64,000 nucleotides of DNA, from NCBI RefSeq assembly GCF_019654975.1, contig NZ_BPEW01000005.1, positions 124,001 through 188,000 on the forward strand, in the 5' to 3' direction. Under the pieces are notes generated by a model, which saw only the letters and a program-made list of their open reading frames with translations, ran no database searches and was not told the origin of the DNA. Each line of letters starts with the position of its first letter. Positions within the stretch are counted from its first letter, which is position 1. This document shows positions 10,215 through 22,372 of the stretch, piece after piece. This DNA comes from Shewanella sp. c952. Its GTDB lineage: Bacteria; Pseudomonadota; Gammaproteobacteria; Enterobacterales; Shewanellaceae. The position numbers and the translations under genes were made by a program.

Positions 10215-10667
10215 TTAGTCTTCTGCAACAACAGAAAGCTTAACAATAGCTTTAACTTCAGTGTGAAGTTGAACTTCAACTTCAAAATCACCAGTGTTGC
10301 GCAATGCACCTAATGGTAGACGTACTTCGCTTTTAGCAAGCTCAACGCCAGCAGCAGTAACTGCATCAGCTACGTCACGGTTACCAATAGATCCAAATAG
10401 CTTGCCTTCGTCACCAGCTTTAGAAGCGATAACAACAGCTTCTAGTGCAGTGATTTTTTCTGCACGAGCAGAAGCAGCAGCTAATTCTTCAGCTAACTTA
10501 GTTTCTAGTTCAGCACGACGTGCTTCAAAAACTTCAGTGTTAGCAGCGTTAGCAACAACAGCTTTACCTTGTGGTAAAAGGAAGTTACGAGCGTAACCAG
10601 CTTTTACAGAAACTTGGTCACCCAAGTTGCCTAGGTTAGCGATTTTATCAAGTAAAATAACGTTCAT
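10215..10667 (-). CDS. rplI: 50S ribosomal protein L9
   Basis: Large-subunit ribosomal protein, 150 residues, the usual length. It begins with [17 protein letters not shown] and has the L9 N-domain signature [13 protein letters not shown], the long connecting helix (about 40-75) and the C-terminal 23S-binding domain. Last gene of the operon, 27 nt after rpsR, followed by a terminator. Confidence 0.98.
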   Translation of the reverse strand: MNVILLDKIANLGNLGDQVSVKAGYARNFLLPQGKAVVANAANTEVFEARRAELETKLAEELAAASARAEKITALEAVVIASKAGDEGKLFGSIGNRDVADAVTAAGVELAKSEVRLPLGALRNTGDFEVEVQLHTEVKAIVKLSVVAED

Positions 10668-10694
10668 TTTATATTCCTCTAAATTATTGCAGTA

Positions 10695-11239
<545 letters not shown>

Positions 11240-11247
11240 AAAAAAAC

Positions 11248-11661
11248 TTACTCAGCTGTGTTTTCAGCGCTTTCTTTAACTTCTTCAGTAGCTTCTGCAC
11301 GAGGTGCACGCTCTTCAGATGAACGACGTGTATCGCGTTCGTCTTTAGCTTTAGCCATTGGAGATGCTTCAGTGATGGCAGCTTTAGTACGCATAACCAT
11401 GCTACGCAAAACAGCGTCGTTGAAACGGAAAGCTGTTTCAAGTTCTTCAACCGATTCAGCAGTAGTCTCTACGTTCAAAAGAACATAGTGAGCTTTATGC
11501 AACTCGATGATTGGGTAAGCCAGTTGACGACGGCCCCAGTCTTCTAAACGGTGAATTTGACCGCCAGCTTGGGTAAGAATACCCGTGTAACGCTCGATCA
11601 TACCTGGCACTTGCTCACTCTGATCAGGGTGAACTAAAAATACGATTTCATAATGACGCAT
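11248..11661 (-). CDS. rpsF: 30S ribosomal protein S6
   Basis: 137-residue protein starting [17 protein letters not shown], with the S6 core [13 protein letters not shown] and [10 protein letters not shown]. The C-terminal tail from about residue 105 is long, Glu/Arg/Ala-rich and ends [11 protein letters not shown]; acidic C-terminal extensions are known in this family (E. coli S6 receives added glutamates). First gene of the operon, behind a structured leader and a strong promoter. An AAGGAG site lies just upstream. Confidence 0.98.
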   Translation of the reverse strand: MRHYEIVFLVHPDQSEQVPGMIERYTGILTQAGGQIHRLEDWGRRQLAYPIIELHKAHYVLLNVETTAESVEELETAFRFNDAVLRSMVMRTKAAITEASPMAKAKDERDTRRSSEERAPRAEATEEVKESAENTAE

Positions 11662-11670
11662 TTTTTTGCT

Positions 11671-11724
11671 CCTTACGGTTATCTAGCCTCGTTGTTGGCT
11701 CAGTCAAACCTAATAGAGGCAAGG
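11671..11724 (-). promoter_or_regulatory. S6:S18-binding leader RNA motif of rpsF operon
   Basis: In the rpsF leader (minus strand), CCTTGCCTC (11716-11724) pairs with GAGGC (11686-11690) and AAGG (11671-11674), leaving an asymmetric bulge TAGATAACCGT that contains CCG. The last strand overlaps the AAGGAG ribosome site. A bulged stem with CCG next to the start codon is the known S6:S18 autoregulatory fold that mimics the 16S site, so excess S6:S18 would block translation. Pairing is seen by eye; binding is inferred from the family. Confidence 0.6.
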
Positions 11725-11756
11725 AACTAATTAAAGTGACTGATTTAAGCCGCGGA

Positions 11757-11785
11757 ATAATACATAAATTAGCGACGAGACTCAA
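11757..11785 (-). promoter_or_regulatory. Sigma-70 promoter of the rpsF operon
   Basis: Minus strand TTGAGT (11780-11785), 17-nt spacer, TATTAT (11757-11762), followed by a GC-rich TCCGCGGC discriminator/start region typical of ribosomal operons. The start codon is about 95 nt downstream, leaving room for the leader structure. Confidence 0.7.
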
Positions 11786-12171
11786 GCGATAACTCACCTA
11801 GAACGAAATTAACTGTTTTATACCCGTTGTTTTAAGTAAGACATCAATTTGTAGCAGTCGAATTTTTCTATGCCAGCGACATTAGACTGCTTTGATTGCG
11901 TCCACTTAAACAAAGATTGAGGGCTTGTGTGTTGAGTTCACAGTGGAAGAATTTCTATTTGCTGTAATTGCATTCGTTTAGACCGCTCTGTATAGACAAG
12001 ACTATCGATGTTAATGCTATCACCTTAGAACAAATCACTCCTCACTTAGCCCCAAGATATAAAAGGGGCATATAACAAGCAGGAATCTAGTTTGCGCTGC
12101 AGCTGATTCTAGGTATGATGTCGCATTGCACAATTTTACTTTCAACCTAGAACAGCATACCAAGAATAATA

Positions 12172-12915
12172 ATGTCTAGAATCCTTACCGCAGCTATAGC
12201 ACTATCTTGCTCACCAGCAGCCTTGGCACTTGTACCGCCTGATTATCAAGAACCACCGAGTGATTTTACCGCTGAAATTGAAGCTGGTTTCCAGCTTAAT
12301 ACAGGTAACACTGAATCAAGTAGCTTCAATGGCCGTACAAAATTAGTTTACGACACTGATTCAACGAGGCAAGAGGCTACCATTAAAGGTTATTTTGCGG
12401 CCGATGATGAAAAGACCACGTCAGAGAAGTACGACCTGCAACTGCAATCTAGCTACAAATTCTATAGTGGTTACGTTTTCGGCCGTGGAGACTTCACCTG
12501 GGATAAATTTGGTAGTTACACTCGCGTATCTACCATTTCTGGTGGCTATGGTTTCGATGCTATTTCTAATTCAAGTACCAAGCTTAGTTTAGAAGTCGGC
12601 CCAGGTTATCGTTATAACTTACCCATTTCGACAGACAGTATCCCTAACCCTGATGCCAATAAAGATGTCATTTTGCGTACAGCGGCAAAATTTGAGCAGA
12701 AACTACAAGAGTACACCAGTCTAAATGCAGACTTGACCTCTGAGGTCGGAGAAGACAACAACACGCTGACTTTAGATATGAGCTATAAAAATACCCTTTT
12801 TCAAGACTGGGCATTCAAAATCGGCGTCAATATCAAATACACTCAAGTCGTACCTGAAGGGTCTAAGCAGACTGATACCATCACGACTTTTAATCTGCTG
12901 TATACCTTTCAATAA
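12172..12915 (+). CDS. DUF481 outer-membrane beta-barrel protein (YdiY-like)
   Basis: 247-residue protein with a signal peptide (cleaved near ALA-LVPP, about residue 20) and a DUF481 body: FTAEIEAGFQLNTGNTESS, then alternating beta strands rich in aromatic and charged residues (TWDKFGSYTRVSTISGGYG, LEVGPGYRYN) and an ending in LLYTFQ. The family, called salt-induced outer membrane proteins, is predicted to form a small barrel; its function is not settled. It stands alone, convergent with the prolyl oligopeptidase gene. The 500 bases upstream hold the divergent rpsF promoter and nothing else I can name. Confidence 0.85.
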   Translation: MSRILTAAIALSCSPAALALVPPDYQEPPSDFTAEIEAGFQLNTGNTESSSFNGRTKLVYDTDSTRQEATIKGYFAADDEKTTSEKYDLQLQSSYKFYSGYVFGRGDFTWDKFGSYTRVSTISGGYGFDAISNSSTKLSLEVGPGYRYNLPISTDSIPNPDANKDVILRTAAKFEQKLQEYTSLNADLTSEVGEDNNTLTLDMSYKNTLFQDWAFKIGVNIKYTQVVPEGSKQTDTITTFNLLYTFQ

Positions 12916-12930
12916 CCATATTAGATAATC

Positions 12931-12965
12931 TGCCCTTGAGTTTGCTTAAGGTAAACTCAAGGGCA
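12931..12965. terminator. Hairpin between convergent genes
   Basis: Perfect 13-bp arms TGCCCTTGAGTTT (12931-12943) and AAACTCAAGGGCA (12953-12965) with a 9-nt loop, between the DUF481 and prolyl oligopeptidase stops. Flanking T runs are poor on both strands, so termination strength is uncertain. Confidence 0.65.
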
Positions 12966-12988
12966 ATTTAATTACCAGTGCCTCTCTG

Positions 12989-15076
12989 TTACTTTAATTG
13001 CTGCATTAAATAGGCGTAAACCATGGAGCTGAGCTCCGCGGCTTGGTTATTATCAGCAGCACCTGCATGGCCACCTTCTATGTTTTCGTAATACAGAACA
13101 TCTATCCCCATGTCTTCCATTTTCGCTACCATTTTACGAGCATGACCAGGGTGAACACGATCATCGCGAGTTGAGGTAGTAAAAAACACTTTAGGGTAAG
13201 CCGTATCCTGCTTTAGATTATGATAAGGCGAGAATTTTTTTATGTAGTCCCATTGTGCTGGAATATCTGGATCGCCATATTCCCCCATCCAACTCGCCCC
13301 AGCAAGTAGCTTGTTATAGCGTTTCATATCGAGTAACGGCACTTGGCACACGACTGCGTTATACAGCTCAGGGTTACGAGTGAATGCTGCGCCCATTAGT
13401 AGACCACCGTTACTGCCACCTTGGATCCCCAAATGCTTGCTCGAAGTGATTTTTCTGCTAACCAAGTCTTTTGCTATCGCTTCAAAATCTTCATAAGCCT
13501 TATGACGATTCTCTTTCAACGCAGCTTGATGCCACGCAGGTCCATATTCACCACCGCCGCGAATGTTAGATAGCACATATACACCGCCCTGCTCTAGCCA
13601 GTTTTTACCTATTGTCGCAGAGTATGATGGACGTAATGAAACTTCAAACCCGCCATAACCATAGAGCAGAGTTGGGTTTGTGCCATCTAGCTTTATGTTC
13701 TTTGCCATAACCACGAAATATGGCACTTTGGTACCATCTTTTGATTTAGCAAAGTACTGTTTAGTTTCAAAATCTTCAGCTGCAAATTGTTGCTTCATCG
13801 CCTTTAACTTACTTGCCTTCATGCTCTTAGCGTCGAATAGGTAAAGACTAGAGGGTTCTAAAAAGCTGGTGTAGTTAACGAAGACTTCATTACTGTCATC
13901 TTCAGCACCGAATACACTTAATGTACCGTTAACATCAAATGGAGCTTGCTGCGTTTGCCACTTGCCGCCCTTCTGTACATAACGTATCAATTTACTTTTG
14001 ACGTTATCGAGCCAAGTAATCAATATCGCGCCTTTAGTAAATCGAACTTGCGAAATTGACGCTGTCGCAGTTGGTTCAACCAACACACTAAATTCAGGCT
14101 TTTGCGCAATCAAATTATCAAGATCGGTATAAACAATAGCGCCCTGCTTAAAGGTTTTCCCGCCAACTTTTAACTCACTCTTAAGCTCTACATAAAGCTG
14201 GTCATTGAAATAACCTTTAATATCGGCGTCTTTTGGCAATGGCAACTCAACCAATTTATCATCGCGATATACATAGTGTTGAGCGGTATAGAAAGTGAGG
14301 CTTTCAGTCACCAGTTGAAGTGCCTTTTCATCGTCATAAATGACATAACCAGACACCGCAACCGAGGCTTTATTACCGCTAAAAATTGTTTTAGCCGCAG
14401 ACAGAGGTGTTCCACGTTGCCACTGCTTAACAACTTTTGGGTAACCTGAATCAGTAAGACTATTGCCATCACCAAAATCAGTACCGACAAAAACAGTGTC
14501 TTTGTCTATCCAACTGACGCTTGATTTAGCTTCATTCAATGTAAAGGGTTTGCTCTGTTTGTCTAAAAATGCTTTTTGCTTTAAATCAAACTCGCGCACT
14601 TCAACGGCATCAGCTCCACCGCGTGACAGCGATACCATACAACGATCATAATTGGGGTAACGGCAATCCATTCCCTTGTATACCCAATTTACTCCTTCGG
14701 CTTTACCTAGAGCATCAACATCTAATACCGTCTCCCATTTAGGTTCTGCTTTGACATACTCCGCCATGGTGGTTCGACGGTATATACCTCGAACATGATC
14801 CTCATCTTTCCAGAAGTTGTACAGGTAGCCATCCATACGACTAGCGTAAGGGATCCGCTCTTTGTTATTCAAAATCGCAAGGCTATTACTGACTAACCCA
14901 TCAAACCCTTTATATGCTTTTATCTCCTTTTCCGAGTGAGTATTTTGTTGTTTGACCCACTCCATTGGTTTCTTACCCTCTACATCTTCAAGCCAAAGGA
15001 ACTTGTCCTCTTCAGCAAAAGAGGGGGCTGCGGCAATTGAACTTAGCACGCATAAAGATAATACTTTGTTTCGCAT
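12989..15076 (-). CDS. Prolyl oligopeptidase family protease (S9A), exported
   Basis: 695-residue serine peptidase cutting short proline-containing peptides. It has a Sec signal peptide (MRNKVLSLCVLSSIAAAPSFA), a seven-bladed propeller region (about 70-400), and an alpha/beta-hydrolase domain. The nucleophile is Ser555 in GGSNGG. The Asp is in TRDDRVHPGH (638 or 639) and the His is 670 in EGGHAG. The oxyanion-side motif YGYGGFEVSLRPSYS is also present. Many homologues are cytosolic, so the clear signal peptide implies a periplasmic form, fitting with the DPP11 gene upstream as a second exported peptidase. It is monocistronic; upstream 15077-15242 holds only its own promoter region. Confidence 0.93.
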   Translation of the reverse strand: MRNKVLSLCVLSSIAAAPSFAEEDKFLWLEDVEGKKPMEWVKQQNTHSEKEIKAYKGFDGLVSNSLAILNNKERIPYASRMDGYLYNFWKDEDHVRGIYRRTTMAEYVKAEPKWETVLDVDALGKAEGVNWVYKGMDCRYPNYDRCMVSLSRGGADAVEVREFDLKQKAFLDKQSKPFTLNEAKSSVSWIDKDTVFVGTDFGDGNSLTDSGYPKVVKQWQRGTPLSAAKTIFSGNKASVAVSGYVIYDDEKALQLVTESLTFYTAQHYVYRDDKLVELPLPKDADIKGYFNDQLYVELKSELKVGGKTFKQGAIVYTDLDNLIAQKPEFSVLVEPTATASISQVRFTKGAILITWLDNVKSKLIRYVQKGGKWQTQQAPFDVNGTLSVFGAEDDSNEVFVNYTSFLEPSSLYLFDAKSMKASKLKAMKQQFAAEDFETKQYFAKSKDGTKVPYFVVMAKNIKLDGTNPTLLYGYGGFEVSLRPSYSATIGKNWLEQGGVYVLSNIRGGGEYGPAWHQAALKENRHKAYEDFEAIAKDLVSRKITSSKHLGIQGGSNGGLLMGAAFTRNPELYNAVVCQVPLLDMKRYNKLLAGASWMGEYGDPDIPAQWDYIKKFSPYHNLKQDTAYPKVFFTTSTRDDRVHPGHARKMVAKMEDMGIDVLYYENIEGGHAGAADNNQAAELSSMVYAYLMQQLK

Positions 15077-15242
15077 ATAAACATCCTGTTATTAGAGTTA
15101 GTTTGGCTAAACTACTGCATGTGCTAACAAAGTTAAACAGTACAGGTTAATAAATTGTAACCACAAATAACGGTTATATATTTACAGGCAGGATACGAGC
15201 AACCGTGAGCACTATCTGTCATCATTTTTAGCCTTCAAATAC

Positions 15243-15279
15243 AAAAACGCCGATGAAGTCAAAGCTTCATCGGCGTTTT
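15243..15279 (-). terminator. Terminator of the motX-rnr-rlmB transcript
   Basis: 15-bp perfect arms AAAACGCCGATGAAG / CTTCATCGGCGTTTT with a 6-nt loop and T run on the minus strand, 45 bases past the rlmB stop. Confidence 0.9.
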
Positions 15280-15323
15280 AGAGTAGTGACCTGTGATGTG
15301 CAGGTAATTAGCTCATTATAAGC

Positions 15324-16067
15324 TTATTTTGCAAGACGTTGACGCACCGCTTCAAACAAGCAAATACCCGTCGCAACAGACACGTTTAAACTAGATACAC
15401 TGCCCGCCATTGGAATAGAAATTAAGGTATTGCAGCTTTCACGAGTGAGGCGTCGAAGTCCTTTACCTTCAGCGCCCATAGCAATCGCTAGCGGCCCTGT
15501 TAGGCTAGCTTGGTAAACATCACTATCAGCCTCACCTGCAGCTCCCGCAATCCAGATCCCTTTATCTTGTAAGCTACGCATGGTGCGCGCAAGATTGGTC
15601 ACTTGATACAGAGGAACGATTTCAGCTGCACCGCAAGCGACTTTACTTACAACCGGTGTTAAGCCAACTGAATTATCTTTCGGCACGATAACCCCTTGCA
15701 CACCAGCCGCATCAGCATTACGCAAGCATGCCCCCAGATTATGCGGATCGGTAACACCGTCCAGAATCAATAGAAATGGTGTTTCAGTAGCATCTAACAT
15801 TGTGTGTAGATCATTATCATTGAGGATCTTGGCCGCTTTCACCTTTGCCACAACGCCTTGATGCTGACCACCTGCTGATTTATCGTCTAACGCTTTGCGA
15901 GAGGCATACTGAACAGACACGCCCCACTGTGATGCGATCTCTAAAATCGGTGTTAATCGCTTGTCATCACGGCCTTGTAGCACCCAGATTTCGATAACGC
16001 GTTCAGGGCTATTTTGCAGTACAGCTTCAACAGCATGCAAACCGAAAGTAATATCTTGCTTCTTCAT
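15324..16067 (-). CDS. rlmB: 23S rRNA (guanosine-2'-O-)-methyltransferase RlmB
   Basis: SPOUT-class methyltransferase modifying G2251 of 23S rRNA. 247 residues with an N-terminal substrate-binding domain ([19 protein letters not shown]) and the knotted SAM domain: [35 protein letters not shown], and [15 protein letters not shown]. The start codon follows the rnr stop directly with no spacer, indicating translational coupling; the pair rnr-rlmB is a conserved operon. Confidence 0.97.
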   Translation of the reverse strand: MKKQDITFGLHAVEAVLQNSPERVIEIWVLQGRDDKRLTPILEIASQWGVSVQYASRKALDDKSAGGQHQGVVAKVKAAKILNDNDLHTMLDATETPFLLILDGVTDPHNLGACLRNADAAGVQGVIVPKDNSVGLTPVVSKVACGAAEIVPLYQVTNLARTMRSLQDKGIWIAGAAGEADSDVYQASLTGPLAIAMGAEGKGLRRLTRESCNTLISIPMAGSVSSLNVSVATGICLFEAVRQRLAK

Positions 16068-18524
16068 CTATTTCTTACTCGTTTTACGCTTCGCTGACTT
16101 GGCTTTTTTAGCCGAAGACTTTTTTGCAGAAGCTTTTGTCTTAGTCGTGCCAGCTTTGCTGCCACTGCTTGATTTGTTTTTACTTGCCGAGCGAGAGCCT
16201 GACTTGGCATCACTCTTACTGCTACTTGAACGCTTACCTTTGCCTGCATTTCGCTCTTTGTCAGCAAGCTTAGCGCCTTCACGATTAACACGTTCCCTGG
16301 CTGTCATAGGTTTACTCGGCTTACGGCGTTTACCGCCAGCTGAGTCCCCTTCCATCATCAGGTCGATTTGACGGTCATCAAGATTCACTGCAGCAACTTT
16401 TACCGTTACCGTATCGCCAATCTGATAAACCTGACCAGAGGCCTCACCGACCAAACGTTGACGCATGTTGTCGTATTGGTAGTAATCGCTACCCAAACTT
16501 GAAATATGCACTAATCCGTCGATAAATAGGTCGTTTAGGCGAACAAACATGCCAAAGTGCGTCACTGAAGCAACAACGGCTTCAAACGTATCGCCAACAT
16601 GGTCTTGCATAAACTCACATTTGAGCCAATCATTGACGTCACGCGTCGCTTCATCTGCACGTCGCTCTGTGGTTGAACACTCAACACCTAACTGATCAAG
16701 CTCTTCAATTTTGTAACAGTAACCACCGTCAGCCGTCCACTGTTCAGATTGCTCTCCCTCTTGTTTTGACAACAAGTAACGAATAACTCGATGCAAAATC
16801 AAATCAGGGTAACGACGAATTGGCGAAGTAAAGTGCGAATACTCTTCTAATGCCAAGCCAAAGTGGCCTTCATTATCAGGTGTATAAGTTGCTTGCTTCA
16901 TTGAACGCAACAACATGATTTGGATAAGTTCAGCATCGGGCCTATCTGCTACTTGCTCCATCACCGCTTGGTAATCTTTTGGAGTAGGCTCTAGTCCACC
17001 TTCCATCGTCAAACCACGCTCTTTGAGGAAATCCTTAAAGTTGGTGAGCTTTTGCTCCGATGGTGATTCATGAACACGGTACAGTACTTCACCTTTGTTC
17101 TTTCTGACAAACTTAGCCGAAGCCACGTTTGCTAAAATCATGCACTCTTCAATGATCTTATGCGCTTGGTTACGGTTGCGTGGCACAATTTTTTCAATTT
17201 TGCGCTGTTCATTAAACACAAACTGGGTTTCGGTGGTTTCAAACGCAATAGCACCACGATCGCCACGAATACTGTCTAATGTCAGGTACAAAGATTGCAA
17301 CGTTTGTAGATGCGGGAATATAGGCTTGAGCTTATCACTCACCTCTCCGCCCTCTAGCATGTCAGCAACCTGGGTATAGGTTAGACGAGCATGAGAATGC
17401 ATCACGGCGGGATAAAACTTATATCCCGATAATTTACCCGCTGCAGAAATCGTCATCTCAGCAACCATACATAGACGGTCAACCTCAGGCATCAACGAAC
17501 ACAGGCCATTTGAGATCTTCTCTGGCAGCATCGGAATGACTTGAGATGGGAAGTAAACAGAGTTACCGCGCGAACGCGCTTCTCTGTCTAATGCCGATTC
17601 TGTACGCACATAATGGCTAACATCGGCGATTGCTACCCATAAACGCCAACCACCAGACTTTTTCTTCTCTGCATATACCGCGTCATCAAAGTCGCGAGCG
17701 TCTTCACCATCAATAGTCACTAACGGCAAATGGCGTAGGTCAACTCGGCCTTCTTTATCAGCCTCTGTCACTTCATCTGGTATTTTTTTAAGCTTCTTCT
17801 CAATCAGCCCTGACCACTTATGTGGAAGGTCGTAATTGCGCAATGCAATCTCGATTTCCATCCCAGGAGCCATCTGTTGACCTAAAACTTCTATGACTTT
17901 CGCGGCAGCTTTTACATAACGCCCAGGCCTGCGAGTCAGCTCCAAAACAACGATATCTCCCTGACGAGCGCCTTTTCGGTCCTCTTCAGGGATCAGGATC
18001 TCTTGGGTTATGCGACGGTCATCAGCAATAACAAAGCCCATGCCAGCATCAAGATGAAAACGGCCGACTAATGCCGCAGTGCGTTGTTCGACTAGACGGA
18101 CAATTCTGGCTTCACGGCGACCTTTACGATCGACACCCGCTTTTTGTGCTAGAACTTTGTCACCGTGGAAGTACATCATCATGTCACGGTTATTTATATA
18201 GAGGTCATCTCCGCCCTCTTCTAACTTAAGGAAACCAAAGCCATCGCGGTGACCAATAACCGTACCGGTTAGTAAGTCCATTCTTTCTGGTAGGCCATAA
18301 GCTTTGCCACGGGTAAACACCAGCTCACCGTCACGCTCCATCGCTCGTAATCTACGACGGATAGCTTCTAATTGCTCTTCGCCCTCAATCTTAAGTGCGT
18401 TTGCGATATGTTCACGGGTTAACGGGGACTTTTGAGAGCGTAAGTATTCCAAAATATACTCACGACTTGGGATAGGATTGTCGTACTTTTCTTGCTCTCG
18501 CTTAATATGTGGATCTTGTATCAT
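16068..18524 (-). CDS. rnr: Ribonuclease R
   Basis: 818-residue processive 3'-5' exoribonuclease that degrades structured RNA. Order: N-terminal winged helix (about 20-85), two cold-shock OB domains (about 85-250), the RNB catalytic domain with the metal-binding Asp cluster in [16 protein letters not shown] (about 272-287), an S1 domain (about 640-720, [14 protein letters not shown]), and a Lys/Ser-rich tail from about 735 to the end. The basic tail is a normal RNase R trait that aids duplex unwinding. Likely cotranscribed with motX upstream and rlmB downstream. Confidence 0.97.
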   Translation of the reverse strand: MIQDPHIKREQEKYDNPIPSREYILEYLRSQKSPLTREHIANALKIEGEEQLEAIRRRLRAMERDGELVFTRGKAYGLPERMDLLTGTVIGHRDGFGFLKLEEGGDDLYINNRDMMMYFHGDKVLAQKAGVDRKGRREARIVRLVEQRTAALVGRFHLDAGMGFVIADDRRITQEILIPEEDRKGARQGDIVVLELTRRPGRYVKAAAKVIEVLGQQMAPGMEIEIALRNYDLPHKWSGLIEKKLKKIPDEVTEADKEGRVDLRHLPLVTIDGEDARDFDDAVYAEKKKSGGWRLWVAIADVSHYVRTESALDREARSRGNSVYFPSQVIPMLPEKISNGLCSLMPEVDRLCMVAEMTISAAGKLSGYKFYPAVMHSHARLTYTQVADMLEGGEVSDKLKPIFPHLQTLQSLYLTLDSIRGDRGAIAFETTETQFVFNEQRKIEKIVPRNRNQAHKIIEECMILANVASAKFVRKNKGEVLYRVHESPSEQKLTNFKDFLKERGLTMEGGLEPTPKDYQAVMEQVADRPDAELIQIMLLRSMKQATYTPDNEGHFGLALEEYSHFTSPIRRYPDLILHRVIRYLLSKQEGEQSEQWTADGGYCYKIEELDQLGVECSTTERRADEATRDVNDWLKCEFMQDHVGDTFEAVVASVTHFGMFVRLNDLFIDGLVHISSLGSDYYQYDNMRQRLVGEASGQVYQIGDTVTVKVAAVNLDDRQIDLMMEGDSAGGKRRKPSKPMTARERVNREGAKLADKERNAGKGKRSSSSKSDAKSGSRSASKNKSSSGSKAGTTKTKASAKKSSAKKAKSAKRKTSKK

Positions 18525-18564
18525 TCATTTTCCAAAATATTGGCATGACTGCTTTCAGCCATGC

Positions 18565-19188
18565 TTATTGTTGCGTTCTCAGGTGTTCCTGTTTTGCCCT
18601 AGCCACTGAGCTGGGCGGCATTTTCGCCTCTAACACCTTTAACAAATTGCTTGCTTCGGCTTGCACCGTTTCATCGCTAAATACTTCGTTGTATAGCCAA
18701 TGAAATCCAGTTTCGTAATCGCGTGGGCTACCATAGCCTTCACCAAATAACCGAACCAACATGATTCGCGCAGGCAGGTCACCTGTCGCTGCAGCGGGCA
18801 ATACATATTGCACAGCACGCTCTTTATCTTCCATAACGAATTTACCGTCATGATAATACTCCGCCATTCTAACCATGGCTTCAGCACTGCCTTGTCGTGC
18901 TGAGGTTTTTAACATCGAGATCCCACGCGGCGGGTTGGCCTTAACGCAGATCCCGTAATTGAGCATTTCAGCCCAAAGATACTGATAGAGTGGCTGTTTT
19001 AACACTTCAGCTCTAGCTTCAATATCTTCTACAATTTGGCAATCATCGCCCTTAACTTGCGTTAAATAGCGTTTACTACGGATTAAATCAACCAGTTGCT
19101 CTTGAGTATAGACGTCTACTGCTTTGGGAGCAGCCATACTCGGCAAAGAAATTATCGACAATACAATAATTAATACATAACGCAGCAT
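18565..19188 (-). CDS. motX: Sodium-type flagellar motor protein MotX (Sel1 repeats)
   Basis: 207-residue periplasmic protein with a signal peptide (cleaved after SMA-AP, residue 20) and Sel1-like repeats (about 75-165: PPRGISMLKTSARQGSAEAM, KERAVQYVLPAAATGD). MotX joins MotY in the T-ring that anchors sodium-driven PomAB stators in Vibrio and Shewanella polar flagella. The call relies on length, the Sel1 region, two Cys (CQIVED, YGICVK), and position between purA and rnr, where motX lies in Vibrio and Shewanella. Without that context it would only be a Sel1 protein. Confidence 0.82.
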   Translation of the reverse strand: MLRYVLIIVLSIISLPSMAAPKAVDVYTQEQLVDLIRSKRYLTQVKGDDCQIVEDIEARAEVLKQPLYQYLWAEMLNYGICVKANPPRGISMLKTSARQGSAEAMVRMAEYYHDGKFVMEDKERAVQYVLPAAATGDLPARIMLVRLFGEGYGSPRDYETGFHWLYNEVFSDETVQAEASNLLKVLEAKMPPSSVARAKQEHLRTQQ

Positions 19189-19362
19189 AAGTTATCTCAA
19201 TGACAGTGAATAAATTCAAGCACAAATATATTACCAGCTATAGACATATTTGCAGCCTGCTCTGTCTTTTTCATCGGCAGTATAACGTATTTCTTGAGGA
19301 CTACCTGCGCTTCAACCCTTCCTAGTTGTAGCGACTTTTTTTACCTTCAGTAAGCACCCAAT

Positions 19363-19390
19363 AAAAAGGCCGCTAATCGCGGCCTCTTTT
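19363..19390 (-). terminator. Terminator of yjeT-purA
   Basis: Minus-strand GGCCGC / GCGGCC hairpin (19379-19384 with 19368-19373) with a 5-nt loop followed by TTTTTAT, immediately past the purA stop. Confidence 0.88.
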
Positions 19391-19392
19391 TA

Positions 19393-20721
<1,329 letters not shown>

Positions 20722-20754
20722 TTAGCAGATCTATAGGGGCTGTAGGCAAGTAAT

Positions 20755-20943
20755 TTATGAAAAAATAATCAATATGACTATGCCAACTGTGACCAAAGAA
20801 CCACCTAATCGTTGCAGAAGCTGCTGATTTTGATTGGAAATTTCTTTTAAATAGGCGCGCCAACGGTTTGGAAACAAAAGTGGACCAATTCCTTCAATTA
20901 TCAACACTAAACCTAACGCAAGCATGATTAACTCAAAAGACAT
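20755..20943 (-). CDS. yjeT: DUF2065 inner-membrane protein YjeT
   Basis: 62-residue protein with two hydrophobic helices (about 4-24 and 45-61) separated by a basic loop (PNRWRAYLKEISNQNQQLLQ). Length, the EGIGPLLFP motif and position immediately upstream of purA identify the DUF2065 family. Function unknown. Here hflKC are not adjacent, unlike in E. coli. Promoted by a clear sigma-70 element just upstream. Confidence 0.88.
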   Translation of the reverse strand: MSFELIMLALGLVLIIEGIGPLLFPNRWRAYLKEISNQNQQLLQRLGGSLVTVGIVILIIFS

Positions 20944-20972
20944 AACAAAGTATTTCCTATACCGAACAGTTT

Positions 20973-21001
20973 ATAATATGAACACACTTTCATTCACTCA
21001 A
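20973..21001 (-). promoter_or_regulatory. Sigma-70 promoter of yjeT-purA
   Basis: Minus strand TTGAGT (20996-21001), 17-nt spacer, TATTAT (20973-20978), with a start codon about 30 nt beyond. The same hexamer pair and spacing as the rpsF promoter. Confidence 0.65.
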
Positions 21002-21284
21002 ATACGGCATTTACGCCCAACACATTTCTTATACCACTTTTAGTGACTCTAGTAGTAAGAGTAATTAACAGAAAGTATAGGAAACACGTTTCAAAACAGA
21101 TAAAACCTATCAACACCGACTGCACAAACTAGTTGTAGCTAGCCATAACGTCCACTGAGAGGATTAGAGTCACTTAGCCATACTCCAAGTTACTAACTTA
21201 TATCTTAGCTCTAACAGCCTTATGGGTGACCCAAACATGCAAACAGCGGCAGCATACAATCTCAATAAACAAATAAGACCTTTT

Positions 21285-21710
21285 ATGCCAATTGCATTAA
21301 AAGTTTGACCATTCAGCGGCAATTCAAAACGCTGTAGGCAAGTAATGGGATTTGAGCTAATTGTTATTCTCGGCTCTGGCATCCAGCTTCGCCCTCGATA
21401 GTTGCTTCTGCATTATTCTACCTTCGACCATGCTTGGTCTCGAACCTGCTAAACCTGACCGCCAAGGAGGGCCGGAATGTCTTATTTTGTATGGAACAAA
21501 ATAGATCATTTAGTCGTATATCCAAATCCTATAACGAAGCCTACAGCGTTTTGCCAATTTTTTACCTCAGCCGCACTACGTGAGCCCCTCAGTCTTTCCA
21601 CTTCTGCTTTGCATTGGCTTAAAAGGGAATAACCATTTCTTTACCAATGCGCGTTGAATTGAAAAGGCTGATGGGCTCTGAGCGGGTCAAATACTTAATG
21701 CAATTGGTAT
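21285..21710. repeat. Intergenic repeat element, copy A
   Basis: Bounded by 16-bp inverted ends ATGCCAATTGCATTAA (21285-21300) and TTAATGCAATTGGTAT (21695-21710), one mismatch. Inside, the stretch from GATAGTTGCTTCTGCATTAT to TTTTGTATGGAACA (about 21400-21505) is closely similar to copy B at 27.76-27.85 kb. It contains small palindromic modules. No transposase. It lies in the 960-base gap between yjeT and rpsI; the rest of that gap (21002-21284, 21711-21918) shows nothing recognisable. Confidence 0.7.
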
Positions 21711-21918
21711 TATTCATTAATGATGCCTAGATACTGAAGGCAGCCCGAAGCTACGCCTAATAGGATTTAGAGTATTGCCAGCCGCAATTACCAAGAATGT
21801 CTGAGTTGAGAGTAACGATTAACTTCAATCGTCTGTCTTGCCTACAAAGCCTTGCTCACTGAATAAACAACGATCGGATGCTATTGGATTAAGCTGAGAC
21901 GACAGAATGACAGGCAAT

Positions 21919-21946
21919 AAAAAACCCAGCATATAGCTGGGTTTTT
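21919..21946 (-). terminator. Terminator of rplM-rpsI
   Basis: AACCCAGC / GCTGGGTT arms (21923-21930, 21936-21943) with a 5-nt loop and T runs on both sides, 20 bases past the rpsI stop. Confidence 0.88.
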
Positions 21947-21965
21947 TGAACTCTGAAAGCGAAAA

Positions 21966-22358
21966 TTAACGCTTTGAGAATTGTGGCTTACGACGTGCTT
22001 TACGTAGACCAACTTTCTTACGCTCAACTTTACGAGCATCACGGGTAACGAAACCAGCAGCACGTAGAGAAGGACGTAGAGACTCGTCAAGTTCCATCAA
22101 CGCACGAGTAATACCGTGACGAATTGCACCAGCTTGGCCAGTGTTACCACCGCCCTTAACTGTTACATTGATGTCTAACTTTTCAGTCATTTCAACTAGC
22201 TCAAGTGGCTGACGAACAACCATGCGAGAAGTTTCACGACCAAAATATTCGTCTAGAGGTAGTTTGTTAACAGTAATGTTACCAGTACCTACTTTAGCGA
22301 ATACGCGAGCTGTAGATGTTTTGCGACGGCCAGTGCCGTAGTATTGAGTTGCAGCCAT
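21966..22358 (-). CDS. rpsI: 30S ribosomal protein S9
   Basis: 130-residue basic protein of the small-subunit head, normal length. It begins [20 protein letters not shown], carries [19 protein letters not shown], and ends with the conserved KPQFSKR tail that reaches the P-site tRNA. Fourteen nt after rplM, in the universal L13-S9 pair. Confidence 0.98.
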   Translation of the reverse strand: MAATQYYGTGRRKTSTARVFAKVGTGNITVNKLPLDEYFGRETSRMVVRQPLELVEMTEKLDINVTVKGGGNTGQAGAIRHGITRALMELDESLRPSLRAAGFVTRDARKVERKKVGLRKARRKPQFSKR

Positions 22359-22372
22359 TGCTATAATCCCGT

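Noticed and set aside
15961..16371. 136-codon plus-strand frame opposite rlmB-rnr
   Set aside because: Leu/Ala-rich shadow of the antisense Lys-rich rnr tail; no ribosome site or family.
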